Shown: positions 35,127 through 47,559 of the stretch, piece by piece
Layout of the letters: each line of letters opens with the position of its first letter
Position numbering within the stretch: the stretch's first letter is position 1
Origin: Didymella arachidicola
Lineage: Eukaryota > Ascomycota > Dothideomycetes > Pleosporales > Didymellaceae
Reading direction: 5' to 3'
NCBI GenBank assembly: GCA_016630955.3
Contig: CM049988.1
Location: forward strand, 1,364,001 to 1,428,000
Length of the DNA: 64,000 bases
Notes under the pieces: model-generated
Told to the model about the DNA's origin: nothing
Seen by the model: only the letters and a program-made list of their open reading frames with translations
The model's database searches: none
Made by a program: the position numbers and the translations under genes

Positions 35127-35879
35127 ATGTCGAACCTTCCCAGCTTCACCACCAATTTTCCCGCTGGCTATCCCACCATTCCACGAGCCTCGAATTTTGC
35201 CGGCGGAGCAAGCAACACTTCGTCAACAGGATCTCCATCAGGTCAGAATGCTGCTGCTGCACCGCAATTCGATATCTTCGACTGGCATCCAGCCTACCAG
35301 AGCTGCCAGCGCTACTTCCTCGACCATGCTCAGCACGACAACACAGTACAAGTCGTAGCGGCGCTCATCAACATCTGCCTCCCGTTCCAGTGGACGCCGC
35401 ACCCTATTCTGAGTTCAGCAGGCCCGCTCCCTCACTCGTCAGGTCCCGCAGCATACACACAGCCATGGCCTCGTCAAGGTCCCGTCCTTAACTCAAAAGG
35501 CCAGCCAACACCTGCATGGGTGTCGTTGATCCCGTTCATCAGGCGGCTAGTCATCACGGGAATGGATCAGGCGGCAGTCATGCATGGGTTCTTTGGCGAT
35601 GATTGGAAGAAGGGGGTGGGTCCAGTGCACGAGTGCGAGAGGAGAAATTATCTGTTTGCAGCGAAGAGTGTAGGTTGGGCGAAAGTCAAGTGTCAATATG
35701 ACATGTCGCCACACGAGTCAGTTCCGTTCATGAAGCCACTACAAGACGTCCAGCTCGCGGAAATCGAGGGTGCCGAGAAGACCTGGAGTCAGTGGCTGGC
35801 AATGGAAGATTGGATGGTGGGGCCACGGGCACCTGATGCGGATGATCGATTTCCAAATTCTCGGCGCCGTGAATCCTGA
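35127..35879 (+). CDS. Conserved fungal protein of the type often annotated 'Ilp, apoptosis inhibitor'
   Basis: A single-exon frame of 250 codons starts at ATG 35127. The first 45 residues are Ser/Asn/Gly-rich and probably disordered. The rest looks globular: FDIFDWHPAYQSCQRYFLDH, then NICLPFQW, WVSLIPFIRRLVITGMD, VMHGFFGDDWKKGVGP, HECERRNYLFAAKS, MSPHESVPFMKPLQDV and WSQWLAMEDWMVGPRAP. I recall this pattern from Pezizomycotina proteins labelled Ilp; the label rests on old annotation and the biochemical role is unclear. No signal peptide or membrane segment. An intron is not needed. Confidence 0.75.
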   Translation: MSNLPSFTTNFPAGYPTIPRASNFAGGASNTSSTGSPSGQNAAAAPQFDIFDWHPAYQSCQRYFLDHAQHDNTVQVVAALINICLPFQWTPHPILSSAGPLPHSSGPAAYTQPWPRQGPVLNSKGQPTPAWVSLIPFIRRLVITGMDQAAVMHGFFGDDWKKGVGPVHECERRNYLFAAKSVGWAKVKCQYDMSPHESVPFMKPLQDVQLAEIEGAEKTWSQWLAMEDWMVGPRAPDADDRFPNSRRRES

Positions 35880-36639
35880 GAGACTCAGATTTAGTAGTTG
35901 GCGTTGCATGGTGTATGGGAGTGGTCAGGGTTGACGACCTCGCCTTGGGCGGGAGGAGGCGCCTGCCCTGGGCGGAAGGAATTGCAGGGGCCGGGGTTTA
36001 GCGACCATGCATTGCTTGGGCAGTCTGCATAGCGACCACCTGTAAGCCGCGATTTGTATTGGCGTTCCTTTCGGGTATCTTGGTGTAATAATGTGGCCAC
36101 GACGAATGCACGTCGACATGCCCTAGCCGGGAAGCCTGCGCGATTTAAAGAAGCAATATTGCCTTGCCCGTGCTGTGCCACAAGCCCCGCATGCCCTTAC
36201 ACTTCTTGCACCTCACCGGTATATGACGCGTCTCTACGAATACGTCCAGGATCGTTTGTGTGACGTTTGTGTGCACGCTGGCGATTTGCAGAAGGAAACG
36301 GCCGTGAGGCTGTAACTACAGAATTCGCAGAAGGGATTCCAAGTCTCGCTGTACACAATCCGCGACGTCATTGTGGCCCTGGAGTCCGCAATAAACACGG
36401 TTCTACTGCTGATTTGTTCAGCAACCCGAGACGCAAGTCCATTCAGGGCTGCAGGGCCGCATGGACCATTCGGCTAAACTTGGCTGCATCTTTAGCCTCT
36501 GGTATCGTTCACACCACCCATCACCAAACAACCCGAGCTAACATCAGTCACACCGTCCAGACCTCTCTATCGTTGGACATATACCTAGCTGACACCCAGC
36601 TACGGTCTCGCGGGCCGCTCGGCACCTAGTCGATGGATC
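35880..36639. other. Intergenic region with a possible small terminal exon
   Basis: 0.76 kb. On the minus strand, 35891-36039 could be a terminal exon: a CTTACAG acceptor is followed by GGRYADCPSNAWSLNPGPC and the frame ends HTPCNANY with a stop. No matching upstream exon was found. Otherwise no gene seen; it also holds the promoter of the Med5 gene. Confidence 0.3.
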
Positions 36640-39600
36640 ATGGACTCCATGGTCGAAGAATGGACAGCATTCCTTAGCCGGTGCTTGGATCGGCGCGTGG
36701 AGCCCACATTATTCGATGCTGCAACTGTACAGCTACACCAGAAATCGCCACTACCCGGAAACAAGCTCGCTGCTATTCTGTTGAAACCCCGATCTCCAAA
36801 AGCAAGTAGTTATGACCCGCGCGTGCTCGTCTATGTCGAGCGCCTGCTAGCGCTGAAAACGGTCGACGCGTCAGACGTCCTGTCAGCAATGTTCCACTAT
36901 TCCAAGGATCGACTGTCCAAGACGGGTGACGACTCCTTAGAAAAATACTCGAAATGGTGCATCTCGCCGAAGCTGGAGGAGCTTGTGTACCATCGGCTTC
37001 AGAGAGCCTTTGCCGCCGAGGAGCGCCCTCTAAATAATACTGAAGGACTGCAGACGCTGATCATCCTCACAAGATGGATGCAAGCCATGGTGACTTCACA
37101 TACTAGCGATACCATGATGCAGGCTATGGCAGGCATCCAGCACCAACCACAGCAACATTCCATCGATGTACGTGAAGCTTTAGGCGTGCTCGCTGTTGGA
37201 GTCATCGAGAACTCCAAGATTCTGATGATTCTAAACCATCCCACAGCAAAAGGTGGGTCGCATAGCACTTCATTCCGTACAAGGCTCTACTGACACAGTC
37301 TAGACCTGCGCAAACGAATGGCGCGGTCGCTGTCATCCTTCATACCATTCTTGTCGCACAACTCTTTGGGCTCGCAATCGTCACTGGAGATCGCCAATAG
37401 ACTGGAGATGTCACAGAAGCAGCATGGGCTGTACGAAAAGCCCACAACCATCGAAGGTGTGCAAGATGAGAACGCAAACCTTGAGGTAGCTGCCTTGCAA
37501 CTTGATTCGGTTATGGACTTGCCATTCGTGTCTACAAGAGCTGGACTCTACGTATTCCTTAATTCACTTGTATGTCCTGCGCTTATGGGCCCCATGCATG
37601 CTAACGCTTCGCAGCTTGTTGCTCGTCCGCTCACAGACGATGTCACTATCATTAATTATCTCTCTTCGAAATACAAAGTACGTCCAATCTAGAAGTATGG
37701 AAATCGCGCGCTCATCCTCAGTAGATCGATTCCCAGAATATGGCAACAGATTTGGTCACTGCAGCCTTTGATGTTCTTGCGAACGCCATGTATCGTGACG
37801 AACCAGCGTCGACCATGTTCTATCTCAAATCGTTCCTGATCAACAAAGTCCCGGTACTGCTGACGCAGCTTTCCGGATCAATCTTCCCTCTGACGCCCGA
37901 GATGAGCATTACGCACGCCCTCAATCAGATTGACCCTGGCGCGTTTCCAGCGTTCTCACAGGGGTTCGATGATATTATCGGCGGCAATAACTCACTCTCT
38001 GATGTGAGGCAGGGCTTCTTGAATGCATGTGCTTTGCATGGATGTATCGCAACTGGGACGGTAGAGCGACTCTTTGGAGAGCAGCCAATCCAGCGACCGC
38101 CCTCGAATAAGTATGCAAAAAAGACACTGTTGGATCAGTGTAAAAGCAACTTCGACAAAGTGAATGTCTACATCGACGAGATGGACAGTCTTGATGGCAA
38201 TGCCGGTGCCATAGTTGGAGCTATTACCGAGGTAAGCATGTATGTCCTGAACTTTTCGGTCAATGCTGACAGCTTAGTTCATCGCGCACGTCTGTGAGAC
38301 TCAGGTCACGATGCATTTGAAACAGATCTGCCACCTGCTGTCTAAGAAGCCGCAATGTATGGATGTAATGCTGCAATTCACGTCACCAGCAAGCATTCTG
38401 CAGCCATTGTGTCAGTTCCTTGATGATTGGCATTACGACAATGACCAGGGTTAGTCTGATGCGGTGCTTAATACATTGCTTGTACTGACTCTACCATCAG
38501 AATACCAACCCGTGTACGACGATTTTGGAGCAATTCTAGTTCTGATCATGGCTTTTGTATACCGCTATGATATCACGTACACCGATATTGGGATCGGCCA
38601 GGGATCATTTATTGCTCAACTCATTGAGCGCGGCAGCCACAGCATAGCTCCCGATGACCTAACAGAAGATCAAGGCAAGCATCTTGGGAGCTGGCTGAAG
38701 GGGCTCTACGACTCTGGGAACGAAGGCCTCAGTAACGATGTGTTCGCCTCGTGTCGCCCACATGACTTCTACCTTATTGTGCCGACTTTCTTTAGCCAGA
38801 CCGTCATGGCGTGCGCTGCTGGTGTTCTATCCCACGAAACCATTAAAGGGGGACTAGAGTGTAAGTACCTCTATCTCGTAGGTAGCGACGTGTAAGCTAA
38901 CAATTTATGCAGACCTTGGTGAGACGTTCTTATCACCCTCGCTGATTGGAGGCTTGAGCTGGATGGCAGATCATGCACTGAAACAGACGCATAACGACCT
39001 CGACGCCATGATGAAAATCTTTCAAGATACAATTCTCACAGTGCCGTCAGGCGGAGATGCACAAGCTATGCACTCTACGATCATCGCGATGGTGTCGAGT
39101 CGCCTCGAAAAATGTTTCCGAACGCTTCAGCAACGCGATCCTTCACGGACCGACATTGAGCCTCTGCTGCAGGCCATCAAGCCAAATACTCATTATGACC
39201 GCTCGACGTATGCTTCGATGCGGGAGCTGGAGCAATGGACGAACACACCAAACAGCACTCTCAACACAGCTCTGCGACATACCGTGCAGCAACTGGCGCA
39301 GTGGGCTTCGACTGCCGCAATCAATCCAACCCCACCGAGCTACACACATCGTCTGATACGCGCATCCTCAAGCACACACGGAGTGTACCAGACTGTGCGA
39401 GCAATCGTAGACGAAGTTGAAGCGCAGACGGAGGCTGGCAATGGCGCAAACGCGTTAGATGTTGCTGTTTCAATCATCTGCGCGCCGACCGTTGAAGACA
39501 GCCCCATCCCGGTGGGTTGGATAGGGAGCTCGATCCATGCGCCGACGCCGCCACGTACCAGGATGAACATGCGCGAGATGCTGAAGCACGTGTTCGACAA

Positions 39601-40075
39601 TGCTGCGCCCCTAGTTGCGACAGATCCCTCGAGCGCAGAAGCAATTGTACGTCTCCATCGACGCGTGGAGGCACAGCTCGCATCGATCGGTGAAGGAAAT
39701 CTGCAACCGCCCATTATCACAATGCCCAACGTGAGCATCAATGACATGCAGGCTCAGACTATCAACGACGACATCAACAAAGCTATGGAGGATGCCGCGA
39801 ATGCAAGTCTCACGAACGATTTGGATCTCCAGCCCATGGATAAAAAGGCGCTGGAGCAGAGCATGCAAGATCTTGCTGGCGCAGGAGACTTGGATCTATC
39901 GAACATAGGTATGGATGCAAGCAACAGCATGACTGGCGACTTGAACGCCAATCTGGGTAGTCTCCCAGACATCGACTTGAGCGACATGAACAGCATGGGT
40001 ATGGACATGGACATGGACATGAACATGGGAGGCGGCGGAGACGACGACTGGGGACTGGACTTTGACAACATGTAG
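36640..40075 (+). CDS. med5: Mediator of RNA polymerase II transcription subunit 5 (Nut1)
   Basis: Seven exons (36640-37252, 37304-37569, 37615-37677, 37737-38231, 38278-38449, 38501-38860, 38913-40075) encode 1043 aa. Introns are 45-59 nt, GT..AG. The protein starts MDSMVEEWTAFLSRCLDRR and carries family blocks such as KLAAILLKP, ALNQIDPGAFPAFSQGFDDI, NSNFD-type spacing before YIDEMDSLDG, and VYRYDITYTDIGI. The C-terminus is acidic and Met/Asp-rich and ends DDDWGLDFDNM. Med5 belongs to the Mediator tail module and passes signals from activators to RNA polymerase II in the nucleus. Length and layout fit Pezizomycotina orthologues. The assignment is from overall pattern, since the family is poorly conserved. 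Confidence 0.88.
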
Positions 40076-40411
40076 GGCGAGTCGTCAGTCTTCTGGCTCG
40101 ACTCACATGTACCATGAGGATATCATTCGGTTATTATCGGTACTGAAGACTTGAACGCTCATAGACTACTGTTCATCGTCCAGGTTGAAGACGCTTTGTG
40201 TAATCGATAAGTCAAAGTGGGTCCTCGGCGTGCACTGCTCCGGGCGTCGAAGCTCGCCGGAAAAGCAGACCTCGGCCGCCGGACCGGCAGCAAGCAACCC
40301 CAAACTCAGCCTCACACGGCCCACCCCCACACGTCGACCTCCACATCTCCGTCACCTGCCCGCAAACCCCTAATATGTCCACCAAACAATAACAAACGAC
40401 CCTGAATCGCA

Positions 40412-41683
40412 ATGTCGAGCCACTGGAGCACCTTGCCTCGAATTGTTCCGCGCCTTGCGGCGCCGTGTGCGCGATGCAGCGGTCGAAAGAAGCCGGCAGC
40501 GCGGAGATGGATGAGCAGCAGCAAGTCGCCGGCGAAGAGGCCCAAGACCGCTATATTCTTTCCTGGTACCATTGACTTGCGACTGGACACTTCTCGATGC
40601 TGACACCACCCAGGCCAAGGCGTCCAGCGCGTCGGCATGATCACGCCCTGGCTCGAGGCCTTCCCACGCACCGCGAAGCCTATCCTCGAGGAGATCGACG
40701 CAACGCTCAATCTGCCCGGCACGCCGCTTACAAAGATCATCGAGAGCGGCACGAATGCAGAGCTTACGTATACCGAGAATGCCCAGCCCGCTATCATGTC
40801 AACCAGCATCCTGATCCTGCGCATCCTCGAGCAGGAGTTCGGCTTCAAGACGAGCGAGCGCGTCGACATCACACTAGGCCACTCGCTGGGCGAATTCGCA
40901 GCTCTCGTCGCAGGCGGCTATCTTACATTCCAAGACGCATTATGCATGGTGCGGCGCCGCGCTGAAGTCGCCAGCAAAGCCTCCAAGGAAGCCGTCGAGC
41001 TCGAGGGCGGCGAGTTCGGCATGGTCGCCCTCATCTGCGAGTCCGAGGAGCACATGAGCGCGCTTATCGCCGCCATTCGCGAGTTTCTGCGCCTCGGCGG
41101 CAGTCGCAGCGACTCCAACGACGACCTGCCCGCCGTCCAGCAGGTCATGATCGCCAATATCAACAGCAAGAACCAGATCGTGCTCTCAGGCAGCATCGCG
41201 CGCATCAATACGCTGCTCACGAACCTACGCCAATTCGGCGGTCACGACCCTCGCCATGTCCGCCTCAAGAGTGACACCCCGTTCCACGGCCCGCTCATGA
41301 AACCCACCTACGAGACCGTCAAGTGCATGCTGTACAAGTCGAAGCCCGATGGTAGCGACATTGTCACCTGGCCCGGTGTCATGCCCTGCGTGTCCAACGT
41401 CACGGGCAAACCATACGAGAGCAAGGCCCAGCTCAAGGACCTGCTGGCGCGGAGCTGCATCGAAACGGTGCAGTGGTGGAAGAGCGTCAAGTATCTGCAC
41501 GAGCAAGAGGGGGTGAAGCGCTACATTGGCATTGGGCCGGGCAAAGTAGGGCGGAATCTCGTAGGGAAAGAGGTTGGCATGAAAGGCGCGGTGAAAGGGG
41601 GCGGCGTATGGGCCATCACGAGTCCAAGGGACATGGAGGAGGTTTTGCGCGCCCTCGACGACACGGAGAATATCAAGGACTGA
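40412..41683 (+). CDS. mct1: Malonyl-CoA:acyl carrier protein transacylase, mitochondrial
   Basis: Two exons (40412-40565, 40614-41683; 48-nt intron) encode 407 aa. The first 45 residues are rich in Arg, Ser and Ala without acids (SSHWSTLPRIVPRLAAPCAR), as in a mitochondrial presequence. The catalytic core begins TAIFFPGQGVQRVGM. The nucleophile motif is TLGHSLGEFAALVAGG (Ser in GHSLG), and the second catalytic residue fits the His in TPFHGPLMKPTYE. The enzyme loads malonyl groups onto mitochondrial ACP for type II fatty-acid synthesis, which feeds lipoate production. It is convergent with the SDR gene, 74 bp apart. Confidence 0.95.
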
Positions 41684-41757
41684 GCTGCTTACTCATCACT
41701 CAGGTCCAACATGTTCTCTATACTGCTATTGTGGATTCGGCGTGGAGTATTGCAAGG

Positions 41758-42940
41758 CTACGCGCCCTGCACGTTCAGCCCCGCATCGACCTGGATCCGC
41801 ATCCCCGTCATACTGCTGTTGCGCGCGAGCATCACAAACGCGTCTACGCAGTCCGCTAGATCCGTGTCCTTCTTCAGCACCGCAGCATTCTTCAGCGCAT
41901 CGATGCGCTCGGGACTGTACTTCTTGCCCCACTCTGTCAGCAGCAGGCCCGGCAACACCGTGTTGACCCGGATTTTGGGGCCCATGGTCACCGCAAGGCA
42001 TTTCACGAGGTGCAATTGTGCGGCTTTGGTCACGCTGTAAGGCATGCTTGAGCCACCTTGGCCGATGCCCTGGGGAGGTTAGAAGATACAGGAGTGGCAG
42101 GAGTAGAGAAGGGTCGGCGCGAAATTTGCCAGAACACTATAGGAAGACGTACCGCTATCGAACCCGTAGTGATCATAAGGCCACCGTCAGGATTGGCATC
42201 GAACGTCGATTTCGCAGCAAGGAGGAGCGCGCGGGGAACTTTGACATTGGCGGACCAGCACTAGAGCAGTCAGCGCGTCCCTGCCATCGAGTCTCGCGTA
42301 AGAACCCGCATGGTCACAATCATTGCCATGAAGTGCACCGCTTGTGAGGGACGCAACGGAAAACTAGTTAATCACATACCTTATCCCATTCCTCCTCACT
42401 CATCCCGTCATGGTCCTTCCACTCACAGAACTTGGTCCAGCCCTGTGATATCAGCTTTGTCGATAAGTGCGGGACTTGCAGCGACATACAGCATTAGCGA
42501 GCACGATGTCAACCCCACCCAACTGCTCAATTGTCTCTTTAACAGCTCTCCGCGCTTCGTCCGTGTTGGTCATATCCTGCCATATCCTCGTATTAGCTTA
42601 GTCCCCCATCGTGAGGCGCTCATTGACACCTAAGTAGAAGTTGAACGTAGCTGGAATGGGACCTACGGCTTTGATCAAAACAGCTTTAACGCCTGCTCGT
42701 TCGCATTCTTTCTGCACGGCTTGTGCGGGCTCTAGCCGGTTGAAGTAGTTGATGGCGATGTTGCACCCTTGCTTCGCAAAGGTCGTGGAGAGGAGTTCGC
42801 CGAGGCCGCTGTTTAATGTCAACTTTTGAACTTCAAACTGTCTGTGGAAAGGGAAAGAAGTAGATGTCAGAAGAGAGGGACGGTGCGTACGCTGAGCCGC
42901 CTGTTATCAGGACGTTGCGGCCTTTGAGCGAGTATGGCAT
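41758..42940 (-). CDS. Short-chain dehydrogenase/reductase
   Basis: Six exons, complement(41758-42069, 42153-42260, 42380-42442, 42490-42576, 42667-42808, 42891-42940), encode 253 aa, the typical classical-SDR length. The cofactor motif is LITGGSAGLGELL near residue 11, followed by NAGWTKFCEW (NAG motif). The catalytic Ser-Tyr-Lys fit TTGSIAGIGQGGSSMPYSVTK, and VLPGLLLTEWG follows the active site. Introns range from 47 to 119 nt and all splice in phase with GT..AG. It is a cytosolic NAD(P)H-dependent oxidoreductase of unknown substrate. No signal or PTS1 (ends NVQGA). Confidence 0.9.
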
Positions 42941-43984
42941 GTTTGTTGTGGTATGTGTGTGTGTGTGCTCAGATTGCAAGGTTTTGGGCTCTGGTAGGAT
43001 ATAGGTGGTATGAGATTCAATTGAGGAGATTAAGCTGACTGATACTTGGATACAGCTGGTGTGGGGCTTTTGGACCCCGCAATGGAGGTAATATTACCCG
43101 TTTGGGGACCTCGGTATCTGCGCCGTTCTTTCTAAATATTCAAGGAGATCGAATGCTTCGAACTACGCCGCTGATCATGCTCCAAGCGATTGCTTCCAGG
43201 CACGATGAACCCATCTTGATCCTCAAGTGAGCGCTGTAAGACCTGTCGATTCACTTGAACTTACACGGCGTCACAATTTACACCGAGACATGTGCCAGAG
43301 GCATCGGCTATGCTCGATATTCTTCACGATGTCACGATAGCTGACAACAACTTGGAAGCTTCAACATCAGACGTAAGATACCTCTGCCTATCTACCTCGA
43401 GACTCTTTCCGGAAGCCTCACTGCCTATGCACGTTCTCTAAAGCACCTGATTTCCTGCGTTTCGGTCAGTTTGTTATTCTCGAGGAGTGGTCTATAGTGT
43501 CTTGAATCGTCGTTGGGCATCAGTCGTGAAATATGAACTTGGTAGCATCTCGCCGGAGGCTTCCTCTCCAACGCACCATGCGCCATATGGCAGCAGGAAA
43601 GCCCGCGCTAACATGAACGCAACGCGTTGCCAGGACTAGCCTGTCGAACGTGCTGGAGGGAAACCATCGACAGAACGATCTAACCTTTTACCAATTGCTC
43701 ATCTTGTGCTGTGACTGGGACGTGGATGTACACGTACCATGGAATGATTTTACAAGCTCATATACATGTAAGTAGTATTGCAGATATCAGCTACGATGAG
43801 CGCGTGGAGTGTTCGATGAGAGAGCAGTCGAGGTTGAGTCGCGTTGACGCGCCGCAGGGGTCCATCGCGCTTGCCCTTCATCACATGTGGGGCATCTGTC
43901 CACATGGCAGCCGCGACCTCAGGCGTCGACAAGCCACCAACGCGCTCGTGTCTTTAGGTTTGCTGTAAGCTGTAATCTGTAGTC
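42941..43984. other. Divergent intergenic region (SDR / Scy1-like kinase)
   Basis: About 1.04 kb. A short GT repeat lies at about 42952-42966, just upstream of the SDR start. An 85-codon plus-strand frame at 43711-43968 has no motif and is not called. Confidence 0.45.
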
Positions 43985-46566
43985 ATGGACTTTCTGAAGT
44001 CGGCTGTGGCTTCGGCGATATCGAAGGGGTACCCAAGCTGGGGCTACACCTTCGGCGACCGTGTAGACATCGACGACTCCATCTGGACGTTGCACAACGG
44101 CACAAAGCGAGTATGGCCCTGACAGCGACGATGCCTACTGCCAAGCTGACTGTTGCCCAGGAAGATGGATCCAAGTGCAGCATATTCTCCTTCGACATAA
44201 CCGCAAACAAGTCTCGACTGCCCCTCGCCCGCAATGCGCTCCGTAAACTGCGAACCCTGCGACATCCCGGCGTGGTTAAAGTGCTCGACACACAGGAGGT
44301 GGGCGCATATTTTACCTGCAGTGGGATAATCAGCTAAGCCAGCGCAGAGCGAAACACACATCTACATTGCGACCGAGCGGTTGACGCCTTTGAGCTGGCA
44401 CGTTAAGCGCAAAAGTCTCACCGAGGAGACCACGAAATGGGGCCTACACAACATTGCGAAAACCTTAAAGTTCATAAATGCCGACGCTTCCTCCATTCAC
44501 GGCTGCATTCGCCCGGCCTCGATCTTCTTTGGCGAAAGTGGGGAGTGGAAGCTTGGTGGCTTCGACGCGCTGAGCTCCGTGAAGGAGGACGACTCGATAT
44601 TGCCGACCTACGGCGGCCTGATACCTGATGCTGGGAGGTACATGGCCCCGGAGATTTCCAAGGCAGGATGGGAGGTTACCAAGCAGAACCCTACCCACGC
44701 GGTAGACGCTTACAACTTTGGTGTTCTCATCTTCGAGTGCTTCAACGGCAGCTACAACAGCAGCGACCAGCTCGCGCAGTTGAAGAACATCCCTCCGAGC
44801 ATGCATCAATCGTACAAGCGCCTGTTGAACCCGAATCCCAAATCTCGAATGAGCGTCAGCCAGTTTCTGGACCAGGGAAAGAGGATAGGAGGCTTCTTCC
44901 AGACCCCTTTGATCCAGGTTACTGAAGACATCGACAACCTTGGGCTGAAGGCAGAAGATGAGCGTAATGAGTTGTTAGGGTGCGTAGATATGCATGCACA
45001 TGTGCTTACCTCTACTGACACCCATCAGCAAGCTTGATCAGGTGGCTGATGACTTCCCAGCCGACTTTTTCAAGATGAAGGTGTTGCCGGAGCTGCTAAA
45101 GTCTGTCGAGTTCGGCGGCGGTGGCGTGAAGGTCTTTGGCACTGTCATGCAGATCGGTCAGAAACTGTCAGACGACGAGTACGAAACACAGATCACACCA
45201 GTAGTTGTCCGGTTATTTGCGAATCCTGACAGAGCGATTCGCGTCTGCTTACTCGACAATCTGCCCCTGATGATCGACCACCTCCCACAGAAGCTCGTCA
45301 ACGACAAGATCTTCCCTCAGATGGTAGGTCGTCGTGTGAACTACATGTTACTACCTGCTGACCTTGCACCAGGTCACTGGCTTCACTGATGTAGCCCCTG
45401 TTGTGCGTGAGCAGACAGTCAGAGCAGTTCTTACAGTTGTGCCAAAGCTTTCTGATCGAATCATCAATGGCGAGCTCTTGCGACATCTCGCAAAGACAGC
45501 AAACGACGAGCAGCCCGGCATTCGCACAAACACGACCATCTGTTTGGGGAAGATCGCGCGCAATCTTGGCGTAAACGTGAGTCTGCAAAGATAATTTCCG
45601 GGCATCACTAACGAATATCAGAGCAGGGCAAAGGTCCTGACAGCAGCCTTTGCACGGTCACTTCGCGATCCGTTTGTGCATGCTCGCAATGCTGCACTGC
45701 TGGCCCTGGCCGCAACAGCCGATCTCTACAGTGAGGAAGATTGCGCGACTAAGCTCCTGCCAATTATGTGTCCGTCGCTAGTCGACAAAGAGAAGCTCAT
45801 TCGCGACCAGGCGCAGAAAAGCGTAGACCTCTATATCACTCGGATACGAAAACACGCCGCGACCATGCCTGACACAGTTCTTCCCCCGACTGGCGCTGCT
45901 ACCGTCAGTGGTACCACGCCGCGCATAGGCACTCCAGCGAATGAGGCCGGTTGGGCTGGGTGGGCAATTTCCAGCTTCACCAACAAGCTCGGGCAGACGA
46001 GCGGGACAATCGAGTCTGCTTCAACGACGAATGGCGCCGCTGACCAGAGATCATCTTCCGTGCCTCCCACATCATCGAGCAAGCCTCCAGTACCGCTTGC
46101 CTCGAAGCCGGGCATGCAACTGCACACCGCGAAGAGCTCCGCTAATGTACCTACCATCAAGTCGCCTGATCCAGCACAGGACGACGCCGAAGACTTGGAT
46201 GGTGACTGGGGCGGCTTTGTTGATGACGACGGCGTTGGCAATGACATCAACAACGCTGAGGACCCATGGGGCATACTGACAGTGTCGAAGCCCACAAATA
46301 CATCGTTCGATGACAAGGGCGAGCCTGACTTCGCAGGGTGGCTCGCCGCGCAAAACCAGACGAAGAAAACTACAGCGAAACCGCTCCCTAAGGGCTTGGC
46401 CAAGTCGTCGACAGCGCCGGCTGCGAAGAAGCCGATTGTGGCAGGGAGATCGAGTACGACTGGGTCGACGGCTAGGAAGGTCGTTGTGCCGCCGAAAAAG
46501 GAGGTCAAGAAAGAGGAGCTCAAGGCCAACGACGACGAGGTCGAGGGTTGGGGTGATGACTGGTAG
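43985..46566 (+). CDS. Scy1-like protein kinase (pseudokinase with HEAT repeats)
   Basis: Six exons (43985-44110, 44161-44298, 44348-44979, 45029-45323, 45373-45576, 45622-46566) encode 779 aa. The N-terminus MDFLKSAVASAISKGYP and the kinase-like domain match SCYL1/Scy1/Cex1. Catalytic residues are lost: the HRD loop is replaced by IHGCIRPASIFFG and DFG by LGGFDAL, so it is a pseudokinase. HEAT-repeat segments follow (PPVVVRLFANPDRAIRVCLL-like, VREQTVRAVLTVVPKLS, ARNAALLALAATADLY). A disordered tail has three acidic-Trp patches and ends EGWGDDW. Family members act in COPI/Golgi traffic and in nuclear tRNA export. Introns are 45-50 nt. Confidence 0.93.
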
Positions 46567-46856
46567 TCTGTACAGTGTCTTTGGTTGTGTGCATATCGCA
46601 TTGCGACGGCGTTGCCAGTCATAGAGGATCAATCTGCGTTTTAGCGGGGCAAAGTGAAAGCACACCACCTATAAGTACTTGCGCTCCTCCCTCACCACCC
46701 GCCTTACACTCATCATCTTACTCCCAATGGCGCCCAACAATGGTGTGACTGCTAGTCCTGACGTCGCAAACGTGCAGCTTCTCGACACTTCCTTCTACGA
46801 TCAACGATAAGAGACTCTTAATGCGCACAGTGCAGCACTAATGGTGTAGAACCGCA

Positions 46857-47375
46857 CGCAACCAGACCAAGTCTCCCCTCCTCCACCTCCCCGCTGAACT
46901 CCGCAATCACATCTACCGTCTTGCACTTGAGACGGCCACCTTCGTGGTGGGCGACGTCTACTCTCACAGGCTTCAGCGCCGGGAGCACCTATTCACTGTG
47001 TGTCGGCAAATAAGTCGCGAGATCAAGCCCTTCCTCTGGACATTCTCTGTCGTCTCTCTCATGGCAGGTCGGACCTATCGTTGTGAGCATAACCCATTGA
47101 AAAAGATGCTTGTCGACCCCGTCTTCGATCGCGTGGCGATTCGAGAGCTGCGACTCTGTCCTGCAATCACAAACGACACGCATATGAGTATCCTCGAGTC
47201 ACCTTTCACCAAATCAGGATTCTTCTGGCTCAACGTTTCGTCACGTTTCAAGTCTCTTGACCGCATCGTCCTGTGCGGGTGTGAGGGTTATCTGTGGATA
47301 ATGGAAGCCGAGGTTGAGGTTGGTCGCTTCCGCATGCTCTTTGGCAAGCCTGGTCTTGAGGTGCTGTACGAGTGA
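46857..47375 (+). CDS. LPAELRN-type (F-box/2EXR-like) protein; 5' exon unresolved
   Basis: A plus-strand frame contains LLHLPAELRNHIYRLALE, then VCRQISREIKPFLW, VFDRVAIRELRLC and LDRIVLCG, and ends at a stop 47373-47375. This is the usual layout of short Dothideomycete LPAELRN-type proteins. No ATG precedes the motif in frame. An ATG at 46727-46729 begins a 27-codon frame that could be a first exon (MAPNNGVTASPDV), and a GGTGTAG acceptor ends at 46850, but no donor in the right phase was found. The model is therefore partial at its 5' end. Function unknown. Confidence 0.55.
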   Translation, partial: RNQTKSPLLHLPAELRNHIYRLALETATFVVGDVYSHRLQRREHLFTVCRQISREIKPFLWTFSVVSLMAGRTYRCEHNPLKKMLVDPVFDRVAIRELRLCPAITNDTHMSILESPFTKSGFFWLNVSSRFKSLDRIVLCGCEGYLWIMEAEVEVGRFRMLFGKPGLEVLYE

Positions 47376-47559
47376 AACGAACTGGACTGAGTCGAGGTAC
47401 GTCGGGATGGTGGTCACCGCAGGAGAGCTCAAGAAAGATCTCTGATACGGGCAACGGCAAAAGCAATGGGAATGTATCGTGGAGGAGCAGGGCGTCTATC
47501 AGTGTATTGGAGAGGTAGGGAACCACGCGGATACAAAACCTAGACAGCCTCCAGCACTC
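47376..47559. other. Short intergenic segment
   Basis: No gene recognised; a minus-strand frame here only mirrors the LPAELRN-type gene. Confidence 0.4.
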
